From CAZAFL01 sp964484465 (GTDB lineage: Bacteria > Bacteroidota > Ignavibacteria > UBA10030 > SZUA-254), in the NCBI GenBank assembly GCA_964484465.1, contig CAZAFL010000017.1, positions 3,628-67,627 of the forward strand: DNA of 64,000 nt. Direction: 5' to 3'. Position 1 is the stretch's first letter. Each line of letters opens with the position of its first letter. This document shows, piece after piece, positions 43,706 through 52,378 of this stretch. The translations under genes were made by a program, and so were the position numbers. Under the pieces are notes generated by a model. The model had not been told where the DNA came from. It saw only the letters and a list, made by a program, of their open reading frames with translations, and searched no databases.

Positions 43706-44002
43706 ATGGCGATAGATGGAAAAAGTATCAAAGTCAAGATCTTCGGCTCGGAGTATCCCCTTCGAGGGGAGAGCGAGGAATTGACGAAGAAGGTCGCAAG
43801 CTATGTCGACGACATGATTAATTCCATCCACGAAAAAATTCCGGAGCAACCTCCATTAACTGTCGCTGTACTGTCCGCGTTGAATATCACCGAAGACCTG
43901 TTCAAGGAACGCGAGAAAAACCGTTCACTCACAACTCTTGTCGAGCAGGAAGTCATAAAAGTTGGTGAGTTTTTGGATGGGTTTTTAACTTCTGAAAGCT
44001 GA
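43706..44002 (+). CDS. zapA: Cell division protein ZapA
   Basis: 98 aa. N-terminal ZapA fold (KSIKVKIFGSEYPLRGESEELTKKVASYVDDMI pattern) and a C-terminal helix for tetramerisation. ZapA bundles FtsZ filaments at midcell. It has the family length and no signal sequence. Downstream lies a 364-nt gap with the structured RNA and then rny. Confidence 0.88.
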   Translation: MAIDGKSIKVKIFGSEYPLRGESEELTKKVASYVDDMINSIHEKIPEQPPLTVAVLSALNITEDLFKEREKNRSLTTLVEQEVIKVGEFLDGFLTSES

Positions 44003-44055
44003 AAGAGTTTTTACCTGTTCTTTACCATAGTGACGGGATGTGTTTTGATGATTTC

Positions 44056-44327
44056 AAACCGCACCGTCAGCCTGAACGAGCGATCGTAGTATCGCGAGTT
44101 TAACGAGTCAAACATATTAAAGAATCTGACAAGTAACTTTAATAGGGAACTCGACTCATGGGCGTCGTATTACGGGCCTCATCTCCTGATAACAGGAGAT
44201 TTGCGGTAACCTCGTATGTATTGGTGAACGCAAGCAGTGGAAGTAAGAAACGTCCAGGCGGGTACCCACCGTGTCTTGAATGAGATTCTTTCAATACACT
44301 TGACTGCCAGGCTGCGTGCGGTTTTTT
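44056..44327 (+). ncRNA. Structured RNA between zapA and rny (possible 6S-like RNA)
   Basis: The gap 44003-44366 contains no sensible open frame but folds over long range. AAACCGCAC (44056-44064) pairs with GTGCGGTTT (44316-44324). CAGCCTG (44068-44074) pairs with CAGGCTG (44308-44314). AGTCAA (44106-44111) pairs with TTGACT (44300-44305). TATT (44115-44118) pairs with AATA (44293-44296), and AAAGAATCT (44119-44127) with AGATTCTTT (44283-44291). Inside is a perfect hairpin at 44181-44200, and another (GCGAT/ATCGC) at 44080-44095. The 3' end runs into six T. In many bacteria the gene after zapA is 6S RNA, but I cannot see its consensus, so the identity is open. Confidence 0.6.
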
Positions 44328-44366
44328 ATTGCCTGGTAAGTAACCGGTATACTATCTGGAGGAAAT

Positions 44367-45935
44367 ATGTTGTTTGAAAATTACATTGTTATCCCCTCGG
44401 CGCTGGCATTGACGGTGATCGCGTTCGCATTCGGATGGTTTCTCCACAAGAGGAGCGGCGTCAGGAAAATAGGGAGTGCAGAAGAACGGGCGAAAAAAAT
44501 TATCGACGATGCTGAAAAGGATGCGAATAACATCAAGAAGGAAAAACTTCTTGAAGTAAAGGACGAGTGGTACAAGAAGAAACAGGAGTATGAACACGAG
44601 GCGACCATAAAACGGAATAAGCTCCAGGCGTTCGAGAAGCAATTATCAGGACGCGAAGACAATCTCGAACGCAAAGTGGAGCTTCTTAATAAAAAAGAAC
44701 GCGACCTTACAAACGGTAAACGGGAGCTGGAAGACCACCTGAAACAAACCGATGAAAAACAAGCGGGGCTTGCCAGGCTTATCAATGAGCAGAACGAAAA
44801 ACTGGAGCGTGTATCCGGTATGTCAAGGGAAGATGCAAAGAAGTTACTGCTGGATAACCTCGTGAGTGAAACAAAGGCGGAATCCGCGGCTATGCTGAAG
44901 GACCTCCGCGATACCGCAAAATTGGAAGCAAAGAAGGAAGCCCAGAAGATTGTCGTGCAGGCAATTCAACGTACTGCGGCCGACCATTGCGTAGAAACGA
45001 CCGTCAGTGTTTTACATATCCAGAACGATGAATTGAAGGGGCGTATTATCGGCAAAGAGGGCCGTAATATACGGGCATTCGAGGCCGCCACGGGTGTCGA
45101 TGTCATTGTCGATGATACACCCGAAGCAGTGATCCTTTCAGGTTTTGATCCGCTGCGTCGTGAGGTTGCGAGAGTTTCGCTGGAACGACTTATCGCCGAC
45201 GGCAGGATTCATCCCGCCCGGATAGAAGAGATTGTTGAAAAAGTACGTAAGGAGCTTGATGAAGAAATTCTGCGGAACGGCGAAAATGCAATGCTCGAAT
45301 GCGGGTTGCATGGCGGACACCAGGAAATAATTAAACATATTGGGATGATGAAATACAGATCGAGCTATGGGCAAAATCTCCTTTCGCACAGTCTCGAGGT
45401 TGCTCAGCTGACCGGACTGCTTGCAGCCGAACTGGGTATTGATGCGGTTCTTGCAAAGCGCGCAGGTCTCATGCACGATATCGGCAAAACCGTCGACCGG
45501 AGCGTCGAGGGTCCTCACGCATTACTCGGTTACGATTTGACAAAGAAATATGGTGAACATCCGATCGTCGTCAATGCGGTCGGTTCTCATCACGAGGATA
45601 TTCCGATGGAACACCCCATCGCTTCGCTGGTGCAGGCGGCAGATGCCATCAGCGGCGCCCGTCCTGGTGCCCGCCGAGAATCTGTTGAAGGGTACGCGAA
45701 ACGCCTCGAGCGCCTTGAATCGCTTGCGAAATCGTTTGACGGCGTGGCAAATACGTATGCCATTCAGGCCGGAAGGGAAATCCGGGTTATTGTAGCACAT
45801 GATAAAATTGATGACGCGATGGCGGACCAGCTTGCCCATGATATCGCGAATAAAATTCAATCTGAAATGGAGTACCCGGGCCAGATAAAAGTCACTGTCA
45901 TTCGGGAAACCCGGGCAATCGCAATCGCCAAGTAA
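44367..45935 (+). CDS. rny: Ribonuclease Y
   Basis: Membrane-anchored endoribonuclease that starts mRNA decay (522 aa). N-terminal membrane helix (about 5-25), a long coiled coil (about 35-190), a KH RNA-binding domain (about 213-275, IIGKEGRNIRAFEAATGVD) and an HD domain with the metal motif MHDIGK near residue 368. It ends RETRAIAIAK as in the family. GGAGG (44357-44363 region) precedes the ATG. TATACT at 44348-44353 could be a -10 element but no good -35 accompanies it. Confidence 0.96.
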   Translation: MLFENYIVIPSALALTVIAFAFGWFLHKRSGVRKIGSAEERAKKIIDDAEKDANNIKKEKLLEVKDEWYKKKQEYEHEATIKRNKLQAFEKQLSGREDNLERKVELLNKKERDLTNGKRELEDHLKQTDEKQAGLARLINEQNEKLERVSGMSREDAKKLLLDNLVSETKAESAAMLKDLRDTAKLEAKKEAQKIVVQAIQRTAADHCVETTVSVLHIQNDELKGRIIGKEGRNIRAFEAATGVDVIVDDTPEAVILSGFDPLRREVARVSLERLIADGRIHPARIEEIVEKVRKELDEEILRNGENAMLECGLHGGHQEIIKHIGMMKYRSSYGQNLLSHSLEVAQLTGLLAAELGIDAVLAKRAGLMHDIGKTVDRSVEGPHALLGYDLTKKYGEHPIVVNAVGSHHEDIPMEHPIASLVQAADAISGARPGARRESVEGYAKRLERLESLAKSFDGVANTYAIQAGREIRVIVAHDKIDDAMADQLAHDIANKIQSEMEYPGQIKVTVIRETRAIAIAK

Positions 45936-46005
45936 AGTAGGGTCGAGGATACACGAGCCGGCGTTCTGATATGATGATTGCCGGCTTTTCATTTTCATCA
46001 CAAAA

Positions 46006-46644
46006 ATGAAGAACATGACGCCGATCGCTGTGGCAGTCTCTGGCGGTATCGGGAGTGGAAAAACAGAGGCATGCAAGATGTTTGCCTCTTTCGGTGTGAC
46101 AGTGTTGTTTACCGATACCCTTGCCAGAGAGTTGATCGATACCAGTCTCGAAATCAAAAAACGTCTCCGGAAGGAATTCGGGCCGGAAGTATTCCTTCAG
46201 GATGGCAAACTTGACCGTCGCCGTATGGCAAAAATTGTTTTTACTGACGATTCTGCAAAGGAGCGGCTTGACAATATTGTCCATCCCTATGTATTGGAAG
46301 AGATACGGAAAAAAATAGCATCGCTGAAACGCAGAAAAGTCGATAACATTATGATGGTCGAGTCTGCCTTGATTTTTGAATCAGGTGCTGAACATCTCTT
46401 TGATTATATCATAGTCATTGATGCCGATGAAGCTGAACGGATCGAGCGGATAGTCCGGCGTGACCACGTCACCAGGACTGAGGTTCTTCAGCGTATCAAA
46501 TCCCAAATGCCAGCGGCGATGAAGAAAAAAAAAGCTGATTTTATCCTTCAGAATTCGGGTGACATGTCGGCGCTGAGAGCAAATTGCCGATTTATTTTTA
46601 CCCTGCTGCAAAAACTGGTTACTTCAAATGGAGATCAGATCTGA
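46006..46644 (+). CDS. coaE: Dephospho-CoA kinase
   Basis: Last step of coenzyme A synthesis (212 aa). P-loop SGGIGSGKTEACK (about 10-22), the lid and CoA-binding regions DTLARELIDT and ESALIFESGAEHLFDYIIVIDADE. ATG at 46006 or 46015 are both possible. The 3' end overlaps nadB by 17 nt, so the two cofactor genes are coupled. Confidence 0.93.
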   Translation: MKNMTPIAVAVSGGIGSGKTEACKMFASFGVTVLFTDTLARELIDTSLEIKKRLRKEFGPEVFLQDGKLDRRRMAKIVFTDDSAKERLDNIVHPYVLEEIRKKIASLKRRKVDNIMMVESALIFESGAEHLFDYIIVIDADEAERIERIVRRDHVTRTEVLQRIKSQMPAAMKKKKADFILQNSGDMSALRANCRFIFTLLQKLVTSNGDQI

Positions 46645-48235
46645 TTTTCTGGTAATAGGCAGTGGGATTGCGGGACTTTCTTTTGCACTCAAAGCAGCCG
46701 AAAAAGGCACCGTCGTCATCATTACGAAGAAAGAAAAAGCAGAATCGAACACGAATTATGCTCAGGGAGGTATTGCAACGGTAGTTTCTGAGAATGATTC
46801 ATATGCACTCCACGCAGACGATACGCTTAATGCCGGAGTTGGGTTATGCCATAAAGATGCTGTCGAATTGCTCGTGAAGGAAGGACCTGCAAGACTTCAG
46901 GATCTCATCGATGCCGGGGTTGAATTTACAAAAATGAACGGTCATCTTGACCTGGGACGTGAGGGCGGACATTCGCGTAATAGAATTGTCCATGCCCGCG
47001 ACCGTAGCGGATGGGTCATCGAACAGGCCCTGCTCCACGCGACGGCCAATCACCCGAATATTTCTATTTACGAGAATCATCTTGCGATTGATCTTATTAC
47101 CGAACATCATCTGGGGAAGCATGTATTGAAGGACCAGCCCATTCATACATGGGGTGCTTATGCGCTGGATGAAACATCCAACGAGGTGAAAATATTTCTA
47201 GCGGCAAAAACTATTCTTTGCTCGGGCGGGTTAGGACAGGTGTATCTTCATACGACGAACCCGCTGATTGCAACTGGAGACGGGGTGGCAATGGCGTATC
47301 GTGCCGGTGCCGCCATTGGTAATATGGAGTTTATCCAGTTTCACCCCACGACGTTGTTCGACTCCGGCTCCCCTGCATTTCTCATCTCTGAAGCAGTGAG
47401 GGGCTTTGGGGGAATTCTCAGGAAAAAAAACGGTGAAGAATTTATGTCGAAATACGATACTCGAGGCTCGCTGGCTCCGCGTGATATTGTGGCACGTGCA
47501 ATCGATACAGAACTCAAACGAAGTGGAGATGAGTACGTATGGCTCGATGTTCGGCATCTTCCGCCGGAAGGGGTCAAAGAACACTTTCCCCATATTTATG
47601 AAACCTGCCTGAAAAAATACAAACTCGATATCACTGCTGAACCGATACCCGTCGTTCCTGCCGCTCACTACTCGTGCGGCGGCATCGTTACCGACCTCAA
47701 CGGAAGAACTTCCATCAGCAACCTCTACGCGTGCGGTGAAGTCAGTATGACCGGCGTTCATGGAGCAAACCGGCTTGCAAGCAATTCTTTGCTTGAAGCG
47801 ATTGTGTTTGCTCACCGGGCTGCTGAGGACCTTCTCGCGTCGAAGCAAATATCAACGGATATTCCGGTTGTTCCTCCGTGGGATGAAAGTGAAACGTATA
47901 ATTCCGAAGAATGGGTTCTTATCTCGCACAACCGACGTGAAATCCAGGCTATCATGTGGGATTATGTCGGGATTGTGCGTTCAAACCTGCGCCTGGCGCG
48001 CGCGCGCCGGCGCCTGAAGCTCATGAAAGAAGAGGTCAAGGATTTTTACAAACGCACCAAAGTTACTGAAGGACTCATCGAACTGCGGAATCTTACGACG
48101 ATTGCAGATATTATCATTCGTTCTGCGATGATGCGAAAGGAAAGCCGGGGATTACATTACACGACTGATTATCCACAACATGATGATAAGCACTGGCTTC
48201 ATGATTCATTGATAACGACATTCGATAATGATTGA
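46628..48235 (+). CDS. nadB: L-aspartate oxidase
   Basis: FAD enzyme making iminoaspartate for NAD synthesis (535 aa). Dinucleotide motif GSGIAGLSFA (about 11-20), SNTNYAQGGIATV, the active-site region EGGHSRNRIVHARD and C-terminal SNSLLEAIVFAHRAA followed by the arginine-rich RARRRL. nadA and nadC are not in the window. The start lies within coaE. Confidence 0.95.
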   Translation: MEIRSDFLVIGSGIAGLSFALKAAEKGTVVIITKKEKAESNTNYAQGGIATVVSENDSYALHADDTLNAGVGLCHKDAVELLVKEGPARLQDLIDAGVEFTKMNGHLDLGREGGHSRNRIVHARDRSGWVIEQALLHATANHPNISIYENHLAIDLITEHHLGKHVLKDQPIHTWGAYALDETSNEVKIFLAAKTILCSGGLGQVYLHTTNPLIATGDGVAMAYRAGAAIGNMEFIQFHPTTLFDSGSPAFLISEAVRGFGGILRKKNGEEFMSKYDTRGSLAPRDIVARAIDTELKRSGDEYVWLDVRHLPPEGVKEHFPHIYETCLKKYKLDITAEPIPVVPAAHYSCGGIVTDLNGRTSISNLYACGEVSMTGVHGANRLASNSLLEAIVFAHRAAEDLLASKQISTDIPVVPPWDESETYNSEEWVLISHNRREIQAIMWDYVGIVRSNLRLARARRRLKLMKEEVKDFYKRTKVTEGLIELRNLTTIADIIIRSAMMRKESRGLHYTTDYPQHDDKHWLHDSLITTFDND

Positions 48236-48285
48236 ATGAAGTTCTTCCCCTTGAGTTCAACCGTAAATTTATGTAATTTACCCCT

Positions 48286-49800
48286 GTGCACTCCCAGAAT
48301 ATAGTAATCGAACAATCATTCAAAAAAGATAAACCAAGCGACCATTGCGCTGTGTTCGGTATTTACGGTCATGCGCAGGCTGCTCAAATAACCTACTATG
48401 GTCTCCAGGCTCTCCAGCATCGTGGTCAGGAAGGTGCAGGCATCGTCACCAGCCATTACGACTCGAAGGCAAACAAGAACCGATTCTATTCCCATAAAGA
48501 TTTCGGTTTGGTTAATGATGTATTCAGGGACGATCAAATTCTTACCAACCTCCTGAAAGGTTCTTCAGCCATAGGACATGACAGGTATTCTACTGCCGGT
48601 TCTGCTGAGAATAAATTGAATATCCAGCCACTGATTGTCAACTACAGGAACGGGAATATTGCAATATCACATAATGGCAATCTGACCAATTTCAGAAAGA
48701 TTCGAAAAAGGCTTCAGGAGGAAGGAACGATTTTTCAGACAACCTCAGACACTGAAATCATTCTCCACCTTATTGCACGGAGCAGGGAACAAGATCAGGT
48801 ACGACAAATCATCGACGCGTTGAATCAGGTAGAAGGAGCCTATTCCGTTGCCATACTTACAGACAATAAGCTGATTGCCGCACGGGACCCTCACGGCTGG
48901 CGGCCGCTGGCACTTGGAAGAATATCGAGTGGGTTTGCAATTGCCTCTGAAACCTGTGCATTCGATGCGATTAACGCGGAATATATCTGCGACGTTGAAC
49001 CGGGCGAAGTGCTGGTATTCGACAACGAATCGTTAAAAACAGGCGAGGCAAAATCTTACCGTCTTAAGAAAACAAACGATAAACCTCACTATTGCATTTT
49101 CGAATACATTTATTTTTCGCGTCCGGACAGCCACATTTTCGGCGAAAGTGTCGACCGGGTCCGACGCAAGCTCGGTGTTGCACTTGCACAACAGCATCCT
49201 GTAACAACGAATGGGGATGCGGATCGTGTTATCGTCATCAATGTGCCCGACTCAAGCAATACAGCGACGTTAGGGTTTGTTACAGAAAACAACGACCATG
49301 GAAATTCTACAAAATATGAAATTGGATTGATTCGAAGTCATTATGTCGGCCGAACGTTCATTCAGCCACAACAGGATACACGCGAGTTGAAGGTCCGGAC
49401 AAAATTCAATACCGTGAAGGATGTGTTGCAGGGAAGAAAAGTTGTTATTGTAGATGATTCCATTGTACGCGGAACCACTTCAAAACAACTGGTAAAACTT
49501 GTGAGAGATGCCGGGGCGAAGGAAATTCACTTTCGCGTTACCTCTCCTCCGATCCGGTACCCGTGCCATTATGGAATGGATTTTCCAAACCCGGCGGAAC
49601 TGATTGCCAACATGTGTGAGGGCGATGTCGAAGAAATCCGTAAGGAACTTGGTGTCGATACACTGGGATACCTTTCATTGGAAAACCTTCTTGCTTCTGT
49701 CCCGCATGAGCGGAATGCATCGTATTGCACGGCATGCTTTAGTGGAGAATACCCGGTTGCAGTCGAGCCAAATGCCGCCAAGAATGAATATGAAGCGTGA
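48286..49800 (+). CDS. purF: Amidophosphoribosyltransferase (PRPP amidotransferase)
   Basis: First committed step of purine synthesis (504 aa). A GTG start gives a 20-residue propeptide before Cys21 (CAVFGIYG), which must be exposed by self-cleavage to act as the glutaminase nucleophile. The PRPP motif is VVIVDDSIVRGTTSKQ (about 385-400). Cysteines in ETCAFDA, YPCHYGMDF and YCTACFSG fit the [4Fe-4S] ligands of the Bacillus-type enzyme. The pgsA gene follows after 12 nt. Confidence 0.95.
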   Translation: MHSQNIVIEQSFKKDKPSDHCAVFGIYGHAQAAQITYYGLQALQHRGQEGAGIVTSHYDSKANKNRFYSHKDFGLVNDVFRDDQILTNLLKGSSAIGHDRYSTAGSAENKLNIQPLIVNYRNGNIAISHNGNLTNFRKIRKRLQEEGTIFQTTSDTEIILHLIARSREQDQVRQIIDALNQVEGAYSVAILTDNKLIAARDPHGWRPLALGRISSGFAIASETCAFDAINAEYICDVEPGEVLVFDNESLKTGEAKSYRLKKTNDKPHYCIFEYIYFSRPDSHIFGESVDRVRRKLGVALAQQHPVTTNGDADRVIVINVPDSSNTATLGFVTENNDHGNSTKYEIGLIRSHYVGRTFIQPQQDTRELKVRTKFNTVKDVLQGRKVVIVDDSIVRGTTSKQLVKLVRDAGAKEIHFRVTSPPIRYPCHYGMDFPNPAELIANMCEGDVEEIRKELGVDTLGYLSLENLLASVPHERNASYCTACFSGEYPVAVEPNAAKNEYEA

Positions 49801-49812
49801 TTGACGGTTCCT

Positions 49813-50376
49813 ATGCGTATCTGGACGGTCTCGAATATGCTGAGTGTTACACGTGTATTCCTTGTCATTCCTATTGCGTTTCTCTTGCTCAATGAACAGC
49901 CGCACTATCGACTGTATGCTCTTGGATTGATGGTGCTTGCTGTCGCAACTGACTTGCTTGACGGAATGGTTGCACGACGTCTTCACCAGGTTACCGAGCT
50001 GGGGAAGATCATCGACCCTTTGGCGGATAAAATTGCTGTTGTGGTTGTTGCAGGTATTCTTACAATCCAACACAAATTGCCGGTATGGTTTTTTGCTACT
50101 GCCGTCGCAAGAGACGTTATAATTTTTTTTGGTGGAATGTACGTTAAAATAACAAGAGGTATCACTCTCCAGTCAACTCTGATTGGAAAGTGGGCAGTAA
50201 CAGTGCTGGCAGCGCTGATCATAATAGCGGCTGCCGACGGAGAGAATTTTGAATGGCTTAAGACAATGTTTCTCGTTGCAGGTACGTTTATGCTGATATG
50301 TTCTTTCGTCGCATATGCGAAACGTTTTTTTGAAATTGTTGTTCGAAGCGAAGTCTCCGTATCAGGATCAAAATAA
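49813..50376 (+). CDS. pgsA: CDP-diacylglycerol-glycerol-3-phosphate 3-phosphatidyltransferase
   Basis: Makes phosphatidylglycerol phosphate in the inner membrane (187 aa). The CDP-alcohol phosphotransferase motif is complete: D-x2-DG-x2-AR-x8-G-x3-D-x3-D in DLLDGMVARRLHQVTELGKI then DPLADK. About five membrane helices. The TTG at 49801 directly after purF is in frame, but ATG at 49813 begins the natural MRIWTVSNMLSVTR. A related CDP-alcohol transferase of the same family (for example PssA) is less likely given this N-terminus. Confidence 0.88.
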   Translation: MRIWTVSNMLSVTRVFLVIPIAFLLLNEQPHYRLYALGLMVLAVATDLLDGMVARRLHQVTELGKIIDPLADKIAVVVVAGILTIQHKLPVWFFATAVARDVIIFFGGMYVKITRGITLQSTLIGKWAVTVLAALIIIAAADGENFEWLKTMFLVAGTFMLICSFVAYAKRFFEIVVRSEVSVSGSK

Positions 50377-50400
50377 TAACTTGACGATCGCAGGTTAACT

Positions 50401-51345
50401 GTGGGATTCTTAGGTAAATTTACTTTCAGCCGACTGAAAGAGGGGCTGGCAAAAACCCGTGATAATTTGTTCGGGAAAATTCAGAAGGTGCTGTCAACCA
50501 GCAGCAAGATTGACGATGTATTACTGGAGCACCTCGAAGAAATCCTGATTGCAGGTGATGTCGGTGTGTCAACAACAACATCGATCATCGAACGAGTGAA
50601 ACAACGCGTAAAGGAGGAGCGATATGAACAGCCTTCAGAACTCGACCATCTCCTCAAAGACGAAATTAATAAGGTTTTTACCAACGGCCCCGGGGCAGAA
50701 ACAGATCCGCTCACCCTTCCAGGGACAAACAAACCGTATGTCATTATGGTGGTAGGAGTGAACGGTGTCGGCAAAACCACTACAGTAGGAAAACTCGCAT
50801 ACGATTATCGTACTGCCGGGAGCAAAGTTCTCATTGCTGCTGCCGATACATTTCGTGCAGCGGCCAATGAACAACTAGAGATTTGGGCACGGCGCGCGGA
50901 TGTTGAAATTATTCAGCAGACTCAGGGTGCCGACCCAGCTGCAGTTGCGTTCGATTCGCTTCTGTCGGCACGTGCGAAAAACGCCGATGTTATGATTATC
51001 GACACTGCAGGCCGATTGCACACCAAGGTAAATTTGATGGAAGAGTTGAAGAAAATCAAGCGTGTGCTTCAAAAACAAATGCCGGAGGCGCCGCACGAGG
51101 TGTTTTTGGTCCTCGATGCCTCAACAGGGCAAAATGCAATCCAGCAGGCGAAACAGTTCAGGGATGCCGTTGGAGTAACGGGGTTGATCGTTACAAAGTT
51201 GGACGGTACAGCAAAGGGTGGGGTCGTTCTTGCAATTCGACAGGAGTTACATATTCCCGTGAGGTTCATCGGCGTTGGTGAGGACATTGACGATTTACAG
51301 CCGTTCGACCATCTCACATTTGTTGACGCTTTATTCGATAATTGA
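50401..51345 (+). CDS. ftsY: Signal recognition particle receptor FtsY
   Basis: SRP receptor GTPase (314 aa), GTG start. It is the short form: the N domain starts at once (FSRLKEGLAKTRDNLFGKI) without the acidic A domain. The G domain has GVNGVGKTTT (about 117-126), AADTFRAAANEQL, DTAGRLHTKVNLMEEL, TKLDGTAKGG and GVGEDIDDLQPF. The DAL signature near the end is that of FtsY rather than Ffh, and there is no M domain. Confidence 0.96.
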   Translation: MGFLGKFTFSRLKEGLAKTRDNLFGKIQKVLSTSSKIDDVLLEHLEEILIAGDVGVSTTTSIIERVKQRVKEERYEQPSELDHLLKDEINKVFTNGPGAETDPLTLPGTNKPYVIMVVGVNGVGKTTTVGKLAYDYRTAGSKVLIAAADTFRAAANEQLEIWARRADVEIIQQTQGADPAAVAFDSLLSARAKNADVMIIDTAGRLHTKVNLMEELKKIKRVLQKQMPEAPHEVFLVLDASTGQNAIQQAKQFRDAVGVTGLIVTKLDGTAKGGVVLAIRQELHIPVRFIGVGEDIDDLQPFDHLTFVDALFDN

Positions 51346-51348
51346 AAA

Positions 51349-52371
51349 ATGAAACTGCAATTCCGGTACATCGAGCTTCAGCTTCTCCATCCTTTCACAA
51401 TTGCACGAAGTTCAAAAAGTACCGAACCATGCATCATTGTTGAACTGGAACATGATGGATACGTCGGGACAGGAGAAGCAGCACCTTCTGAACGGTACGG
51501 TGAGAGCCCACAGACTGTCCTTGATTTTCTCGGCCAGGTGCGCGTTGACCGTTTCAGCGACCCGTTTCGGGTTGAAGATATCCTTGCATATGTTGATTCT
51601 ATTGCACCGGGAAATACTTCCGCAAAAGCAGCCATCGATATTGCATTGCATGACTGGATGGGCAAGAAACTTGACGTGCCGCTGTGGAAGCTCTGGGGGT
51701 TATCGAAAGAAAGAATGCCTATTACTTCGTTCACTATCGGTATCGATTCATTGAATATGATTGAACAAAAAGTGGAGGAAGCAAAACAATATCCTGTCCT
51801 GAAGGTGAAGGTGGGAGTTCCACAGGATGAAGAAATCATCAGGACTATTCGAAAGGTAACAGATAAGGTTATTCGGGTCGATGCAAATGAGGGCTGGAAG
51901 ACAAAAGAAGAGGCGCGCGATAAAATTTTGTGGCTTGAAGAACAGGGGGTGGAATTCGTCGAACAACCCCTTCCTACAACATGTATCGACGATTCAGTAT
52001 GGCTTCGTCAGCACGTCAATATTCCGCTGATCGCCGATGAGAATGTCACCGGCATCCGGGATATTCCGAAATTGAAGGATGCATTCGATGGCATCAACAT
52101 CAAACTGATGAAATGCACCGGATTACGGGAAGCGATGAGGATGATTCATACGGCGAAAGCAATGAATATGAAGGTGATGCTCGGATGTATGATCGAAAGC
52201 TCAGTCGCGATATCTGCCGCGAGCCAGCTCCTTCCCCTCGTTGATTATTCTGACCTTGATGGAAATGTTCTTATTTCAAACGACCCGTATGAAGGGGTGA
52301 AAAATATCAACGGGAAATTGATGCTGAGCGATGTTCCCGGTCTTGGAGTAAAAAAAGCGCATACTCAATAA
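51349..52371 (+). CDS. Dipeptide epimerase (L-Ala-D/L-Glu epimerase type)
   Basis: Enolase-superfamily enzyme of the muconate-lactonising subgroup (340 aa). Lys pair in LKVKVG (about 145-150), metal ligands in RVDANEGW, EQPL and ADENV, and the second base Lys in IKLMKCTG. These are the marks of dipeptide epimerases acting on L-Ala-D-Glu from murein recycling; related members prefer other dipeptides. It starts 4 nt after ftsY. Confidence 0.88.
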   Translation: MKLQFRYIELQLLHPFTIARSSKSTEPCIIVELEHDGYVGTGEAAPSERYGESPQTVLDFLGQVRVDRFSDPFRVEDILAYVDSIAPGNTSAKAAIDIALHDWMGKKLDVPLWKLWGLSKERMPITSFTIGIDSLNMIEQKVEEAKQYPVLKVKVGVPQDEEIIRTIRKVTDKVIRVDANEGWKTKEEARDKILWLEEQGVEFVEQPLPTTCIDDSVWLRQHVNIPLIADENVTGIRDIPKLKDAFDGINIKLMKCTGLREAMRMIHTAKAMNMKVMLGCMIESSVAISAASQLLPLVDYSDLDGNVLISNDPYEGVKNINGKLMLSDVPGLGVKKAHTQ

Positions 52372-52378
52372 CGTCTCG

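Noticed and set aside
44003..44366. RNase P RNA, tmRNA or SRP RNA in the zapA-rny gap
   Set aside because: The conserved P4 strand of RNase P, the tmRNA acceptor end and T arm, and the SRP domain IV motif with GGAAGCAGC-type sequence are all absent.
47231..47848. 205-residue minus-strand open frame opposite nadB
   Set aside because: Shadow of nadB codon bias; no start signal, no domain.
47988..48016. Alternating GCGCGC tract as a regulatory or Z-DNA element
   Set aside because: It lies in the conserved arginine-rich segment of nadB and is explained by CGC/GCG codon choice.
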